Assembly (NCBI GenBank): GCA_015227615.1
Contig: JAALGZ010000007.1
Span: 2,022,565 to 2,086,564 of the forward strand
Direction: 5' to 3'
DNA: 64,000 bases
Source: Labyrinthula sp. Ha
Taxonomy: Eukaryota; Sar; Bigyra; Labyrinthulida; Labyrinthulaceae
This document shows positions 58,577-64,000 of the stretch, piece by piece. The notes under the pieces were generated by a model that searched no databases, had not been told where the DNA came from, and saw only the letters and a program-made list of their open reading frames with translations. Numbering within the stretch: position 1 is the stretch's first letter; each line of letters starts with the position of its first letter. The translations under genes were made by a program, and so were the position numbers.

Positions 58577-61420
58577 ATGAGTAATCCACCTCTATCACAG
58601 CTAAGCCCAGAACACTCACTGGAGACAAAGGACAAAGTTCAAGTAGAAGTGTTATACAAAGAAAAATGGAAAGACTTGTATCAAAGAAACAACAAACAGA
58701 GCGGAATGAAGAATATACGTTGCTTTCCATATTGTTCTCCGAAACACCAAGCAAAGAGGTTTTGCGGACAAGCCGTATATCTTTTTTTTACGTTAATCTT
58801 TAGGCTTTGATAGAAGTCATATATAGTAATGTAAACACTCAGATGTTTCCAAATTTCAAGCAGCATTTGTATTGTTGGGCAGAGTTCGTCAAGTACCCAT
58901 ATTCAATCCCCGCGTCGGAAGATGACAAAGCAGTGCAGGTGGGAAACGTGTATAGTCGAAGTGAATTGGAGAAGAGGCAGCGGTCTAGGAATAACTTGGC
59001 TTTGGAGTGGTATAGAGGAGAAGAACTTAATGCAAAAGAGATGATAGAACTTCGGGGACCAAATTATAAAATGGGAAGTGTTCACGGAGATGCCTCTGTT
59101 ATTTTTCAGTTTAATAAGGAGAAGAATGGATGGAATTATAAATGGGTTGCGAATGTACATACGCACACTCAGAAGCATACATTATTATTTTACACGTTTT
59201 ATCAAAAGTATAATCCAGTGAGACAGATAGATGAACTTGTTTGTATAAATATCTCAAATTCTCCTGTTTTTCGTCTATGTTCTTTATATAATAGACGAAA
59301 ACACAATATATTAAATGCGGGAGAGTTTATTAAGAATGAGAAGAAGCCAAAAGTGGAACCTACAAATATACAGAATAATAGTTTGAACTTGAACTTGATA
59401 GCAAATAGAGATGGACAGCAAATGCTTCAACAGCATTTTATGCATCCATCTCAACCTCATCCATATACAAATATGTTTCCCATGCAAGTTGGAATGAATG
59501 TTAACCAGTTTCCCCAAATCCCGAACCTTGGTTTTATGCCTCAAATAAACCAAACTCAAAATAATATATTACAACAAAGCAATATTCTAGGGGTGAAACA
59601 ATTTCAGCAAGCTAATTCGAACGGGTTTGTGTTAAATTCAGTTGCTCAGCCTCCAGCAGCAGAATTGAAGAAAGCTGCAAGTGCGCTAGCTAGCTTAAAA
59701 GATCCTTTTCCGATGCAGAAGAATATAAATTATAATCCTGGTAAGATTTGGTTTCACATAATTCTTAGGCGAGCCTTTAATCCCCGATGGAGTGAAAGCA
59801 TATTTCTTGGACAACCAGAATTTAACCCGTGAGGAAAGTATAGTTGCGTACAGCAAACTCTCTGGTGAAGATGATATGTTGAATCGTAAATTTTGGAGAT
59901 TCTGTGTTCTTCTTACTATGATGGAAAGTCACTGTACACTTTATTTGTATATTTATCTTCAGGGGCGAAGGAAAGTAAATCTCGGGCCGGGAATGAAGAC
60001 TCAACAATACATTCATACCAAGCTCAACTTCAAAATCAGGTACACAATGATGGATGTAAGTAATGTGCTCTAATTTTATTCTAGTGACAACTGCCATAGA
60101 AAAAATGTTTGAAGATGATGAGCCGCTTTTTCCCACGTTTAATGACACAAATGCGCATTCTAATGACCAACAAGGTACGGATCCAGTGGATTTCGAACTT
60201 ATGAATGTGTTCATGTTGGAAAATAGCTTTGATGAAAATCACAAGTTGTCTATAATACGTAATGTGCAGAAAGGGATGTCAGGTTTGGCAAATTTTCTTG
60301 TCACTGAAGTTGATTTTACTGAAAAGCTTATTGCTGAAATAAAGTGCTTTCTTAATATTTGGTAAGTTTTCAGGAGTCTTGGAACCCGCGAAAAGAGGCA
60401 TATGTCTATGGTTGAAAAGAGATACATGCTTCTACGGTTTTTCTTAGATGAAAGTCAGCATATTTTCAAGAAGTACAACACGTGTTATCAAGTTATTGTT
60501 GTTCTTCTTGTAAATTTTAGGATCTAGAGAAAGTTTTCGACATGGACCCTCCAGACTACATAACCGACCTCGCCATACAAAGACTGAGAATACTAAATGA
60601 TTTTCTCAGTAGAGCCCCAAATGTTACGCATGACGTTGTAGATGAGGATGACGTTAACTTTCAGGATCTTGTTGAACGACCCAACGAAGTGGAGTCTGAT
60701 GCAGAGCACCCCGGAAGTGCAACTATCAAGTACACAGAGCTTGACACATCAACCGTGAATAGACTTTTTTCAGGAGCTATTCTGGTTGAGCATATAGTGG
60801 ATAATTTGCGAACAACTAATGGCATGCATGGTGGAAGGAAAAGGTCATCTAAAGTTAGGTTTTCCCTGCAAAATAGGCATATCGATGGGTGGTGGTTATA
60901 CTCAGATTCTATTTTAAATGGGTTAGATTCCATCAGGGAGCGTTACATGAATACCTCTTGGATAGCTAGAAAAATGCTTAGAGTTATGGAGCGACATTTC
61001 TCTGTAATTAAGCTCAAGAAAAACAACAAAGTCCTGTTCATAGGCCAGAGCAAATTGTTTGCCTCCGGAATTCGAATATATAAATGTGATGGTGAAATGC
61101 ATTTCTGCTCGGATCGAAGTTTGCTCTTTCCTATTGCAATCCCTCAAATCAAATTTTACAGAGCGATTACTTTCCGTACAGCGAATGGGCAGCTTCTCTT
61201 AGTTGTGGAAAACTACTACCAGCCAGAAGGTAAAAACATGTTGCAAACAATTTATAAGTTTGATGAGAAGGAAGAAAATGAGCTGATTAGAGTATACAAC
61301 TCCCTCTTTCAATCTGATGAGTTTAATAGATACCACAAGAAATATGAGGTCACAGGTTGGGTTATGAAGTGTAGTCAGAAACCAAAGTTTGGTAAAACCT
61401 CGAAGCCAATTGAAAAATAA
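58577..61420 (+). CDS. Seven-exon gene for an 889-residue protein of unknown function
   Basis: Exons: 58577-58774, 58804-59740, 59769-59933, 59963-60055, 60085-60343, 60374-60491 and 60521-61420. The six introns are 29, 28, 29, 29, 30 and 29 nt, all GT-AG, and their removal leaves one 890-codon frame ending in TAA. Residues ~1-245 form a conserved-looking domain with Cys/His-containing stretches (GSVHGDASVIFQFN, VANVHTHTQKH). Residues ~250-355 are Gln/Asn/Pro-rich and probably disordered. An acidic segment near 610-650 (DVVDEDDVNFQD) leads into a C-terminal ~220-residue globular domain (RHIDGWWLYSDSI through YEVTGWVMKC). The layout suggests a regulatory or scaffold protein, but I recognise no family. 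Splitting into two genes between exons 6 and 7 is possible. Confidence 0.7.
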
Positions 61421-61735
61421 GAGCCTGGTTTTAGCTTAGTTATTTTGTCAGTTCATTAGGCAGTATTAAGTACGTTCCTAAGGTGTTACATGTTCTCTAT
61501 TTGTATCTCAACTCGTTTTCTTGGCAGGTAGAGTTAACAGATGCTTGATCCTCCTTATGTGTTGCTGTACTTTTGCTGCGGTGAAACTAAATCCTTTATA
61601 CTAAAGAAAGGCCGCTGCTTAATCTAATCCACTACAAAGGAATGCAACTAGTAGTATTCGTATATGCTTCAAAACGTGTTAATAATTAATATACCTAGAA
61701 ACTAAAAAAACTATTAATCCTAGATAACATTATAA

Positions 61736-63511
61736 TCAAAAATTTGACTCTTCTTCAAATTCCATTGAAAGTGCTTGTGTAAGGTTCCAGTTACCCTCTG
61801 ACTTACTAGGTAACTTTTTAAATACTTTTGGTGCAATATTATCGGAGATTACGTCAGGCTCCACTTCACCATCACCATCTACTTCTCCTCCATTCTCTAT
61901 TAAATTAAACCACTCAATCATATTATTCGCCATTCTATTAACCAAAAAATATGAGGCTCTATCATCTACTCTCTCGAACATTTGAGCTAAAGGAAGAGCG
62001 AATTTTGATATAAACTTGTTTGTAAACTTTGCTGCTTCAACCATATCTTTATCCAATTTGGGCTTCTGCAATCTAATCAAATGACCAAACGAAAGACTTT
62101 CTTCTTCACTCTGTGAATATCGACCCATTGCCTCAAACTCTGAATTCAACATCCGCGCCCAATTTTTTGCAGCTGGAAAATTTCTAGAGACATTTGCAAG
62201 ATCACATATTTTAATTGCCAGTATGCAATCAGCTACAGATAGAGGTTCATTCGGAGATCTTGGTGTTGGGCGCTTTTCATTAAACAAGTTGACATAATGT
62301 TGATGTCGAGGTAAATCCATATCTGTAGCAAGGATTAAAATTTCTACAACTACTAAAATTTCTTCCAAAATACTTTTCTGTACATATTTCTCACTAAATA
62401 TTTCTGAATCTTCAATCAAAGCTTTTGCTTTACGAAAATGAAAGGCTTCAAGAGGGGAAGTTTCCATTTTTATTTCAGGATAGTTTTTTCTTATTCTCTC
62501 TTCATTTCTTAAGAAAGCATTGTTTGCCCCAAAATGTCCGACATCGTGAAGCAAACAACTAAGAATAAGAACAAAAGGTAAATAATCTCCTAACTTTTGT
62601 GTTTCATCAAGAGAATCTGGTTCGAAAGAAACTTCATCATCCTCCCTTAAATTATCCCTAAAGGAAGTAAAGTCAAAAAAATATTCTATGAATAGAAACA
62701 TCAGTTGAGTTACATCGAGCGCGTGATTAAAATTATGGTAAATCGTAGGTGTATAGGATTCAAACACGTGGGTTACAAATAATTTCATCAACTGGTGTGT
62801 TTCTGTACTTTTTCCTTTTCTCATTGGCAATCCTGTTTTTGCTCGACCTGATCTTGTTGTACCTGGATAATGAGCACAAAGCATTTTTGTGGCAGAGTTA
62901 ATCAACTCTTTAGGTGTTAGTTGAAGAGAATCAAAATCCTGGTGGTAGATATTTTTAAACTCGTTTGTTCTCTTTCTATTTGTTTTTTCATGCTCCTTTT
63001 TAATTATCCCATCCACAGACTCATCCTGTTGCCCGGAAATACTTTGAGATATATGTTTTCCTCTATTCAACGCAGAATGAGTAAATCCCATAGTTGATAA
63101 CCGAGGTTTTTCTCTCTCGGGAGATAGATTTACAACAGGAAGGTCAATCTTAGACATAGTAGATGCAGTAAACTTTGAATTTGTAGTTGATAATTGTGAC
63201 TGAAACAACGGGTTACTTGTTGAAAAAGATAACTTTGGCATAAACTGGTTTCTCCCACCTTCATCAAAGTGTAGTTTTTCAGATCTCAGTACAAGATGTT
63301 TTATTTTTCGCTGCTGAGCTTTTCTTCCTGTCATACGTATCCGGGGTATCCTTTGCTTCCTCCTCGGAAAACCTTTCCTGAAGGTCCCACTCTTACCGGG
63401 TGTCGGTGTCTCCCTCCCTTCTTTTTCTGGTTCTGATAACATGTCTCTTGAAGACTCAAATGTTTCCTTTAATAAGGTATTTTTAGATTTCTTTCCTGCT
63501 ATATTTCCCAT
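61736..63511 (-). CDS. Class I cyclic-nucleotide phosphodiesterase
   Basis: 591 residues, ATG at 63511, no intron, TGA stop with TAA two codons later. It hydrolyses cAMP and/or cGMP. Residues 1-190 are basic, Ser/Thr-rich and likely disordered. The catalytic domain follows: YHNFNHALDV (258-267, the signature with the catalytic His), LLHDVGHFGANN (321-332, metal-binding HD...H), ATDMDLPRH (395-403) and KICDLANVSR (434-443, metal-binding Asp). FGHLIRLQKP sits where the family has its Gln-bearing substrate region, so nucleotide preference is unclear. MGN at the start could allow acylation. An acidic tail closes the protein. It converges on the 889-residue gene (315 bp apart). Confidence 0.9.
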   Translation of the reverse strand: MGNIAGKKSKNTLLKETFESSRDMLSEPEKEGRETPTPGKSGTFRKGFPRRKQRIPRIRMTGRKAQQRKIKHLVLRSEKLHFDEGGRNQFMPKLSFSTSNPLFQSQLSTTNSKFTASTMSKIDLPVVNLSPEREKPRLSTMGFTHSALNRGKHISQSISGQQDESVDGIIKKEHEKTNRKRTNEFKNIYHQDFDSLQLTPKELINSATKMLCAHYPGTTRSGRAKTGLPMRKGKSTETHQLMKLFVTHVFESYTPTIYHNFNHALDVTQLMFLFIEYFFDFTSFRDNLREDDEVSFEPDSLDETQKLGDYLPFVLILSCLLHDVGHFGANNAFLRNEERIRKNYPEIKMETSPLEAFHFRKAKALIEDSEIFSEKYVQKSILEEILVVVEILILATDMDLPRHQHYVNLFNEKRPTPRSPNEPLSVADCILAIKICDLANVSRNFPAAKNWARMLNSEFEAMGRYSQSEEESLSFGHLIRLQKPKLDKDMVEAAKFTNKFISKFALPLAQMFERVDDRASYFLVNRMANNMIEWFNLIENGGEVDGDGEVEPDVISDNIAPKVFKKLPSKSEGNWNLTQALSMEFEEESNF

Positions 63512-64000
63512 TTGGAGTGTTATAAAGGATAAGTATAGATGTGATAATATCTGATAGTGTATAAAATGTTTTGTCTTGCGTTAATATGCAATAGTCAACT
63601 AATGCGCTTGCTCGTGTTTAACTTAGTAACAAGAACGGGACGATGTATATTTAAAAATTTGTAGTGTGAGGGGAGTTTAGTATACAGCTGGTTTTGTGTT
63701 TATGTTGTATGTGATGCATCCAGGGATGGGTCGAGTTAGATCGGATTGTATCATTTTGTCTTTTCACTTCAGTAGGGTTTTTATGTCCCAAAGAGAGAGT
63801 CTAGATTAGGGATAACAAACACAATATGGCGATACCGCGAGTTTTGGCCATTTTGGCAATATGAAAAGAGGAAGAGGATTATTAATTAGGGGAGGTTAGT
63901 TATCTGGTCAACTGTGTCTTTGTTTGTTTGTAGATACCCAGTTCCCACTGCCCGGTGTTTTTCATAACCCATCCAAACAAATATGCGTTTCAGTGATAGT
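63512..64000. other. Upstream region of the phosphodiesterase gene
   Basis: No coding content; probably contains the promoter. No element could be assigned. Confidence 0.4.

Overview
The window is nuclear DNA from a eukaryote, most likely an AT-rich unicellular one (a protist or microalga). The evidence is genes split by GT-AG introns, Ty1/copia and non-LTR retrotransposons, a cytochrome P450 with a membrane anchor, an adenylate kinase of the long-LID type, a class I cyclic-nucleotide phosphodiesterase and a DCAF4-like WD protein. I cannot name the species. The most distinctive trait is intron size: all 17 introns I could model are 28-35 nt long and eight are exactly 29 nt. No tRNA, rRNA or CRISPR array was recognised.

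Layout. 1-10040 is gene-poor and holds a complete but decayed Ty1/copia element (1472-5672, minus strand) with 110-bp LTRs. 10041-18902 is a compact island of five genes: a HAD phosphatase with two introns, a small probable mitochondrial protein, a DCAF4-like WD protein, an uninterrupted 5.1-kb gene for a large secreted protein with a GH43-like region, and a one-span membrane protein. 19024-46641 is an old tandem duplication. Unit 1 (19024-28741) has a non-coding 5.77-kb segment, an intact P450 and a convergent NnrU/nurim-like membrane gene. Unit 2 (29894-46641) has the same parts, but its P450 is reduced to a 3' stub by insertions: a SINE-like repeat, a non-LTR element and a second copia element. 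A MITE and a transposase-like remnant sit in its tail. Within the duplication the central ~4 kb of the 5.77-kb segment is almost identical while the edges, the P450 3' end and the membrane genes are about 5-9% diverged, which suggests gene conversion.

46642-53696 is a 7-kb desert. 53697-56248 is a second tight island on one strand: a HAD-fold phosphatase-like protein, adenylate kinase and a Blc/ApoD-type lipocalin. After another desert, a seven-exon gene for an unrecognised 889-residue protein (58577-61420) converges on a phosphodiesterase gene (61736-63511).

How the genes relate: there is no operon logic. Neighbours are mostly housekeeping, signalling or membrane proteins. The P450 and the NnrU/nurim-like gene were duplicated together as a block; the membrane gene stayed intact in both copies and the P450 in only one. 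Long intronless reading frames, retroelements and deserts alternate with dense islands, so transposon insertion appears confined here to non-genic DNA and to the redundant unit.
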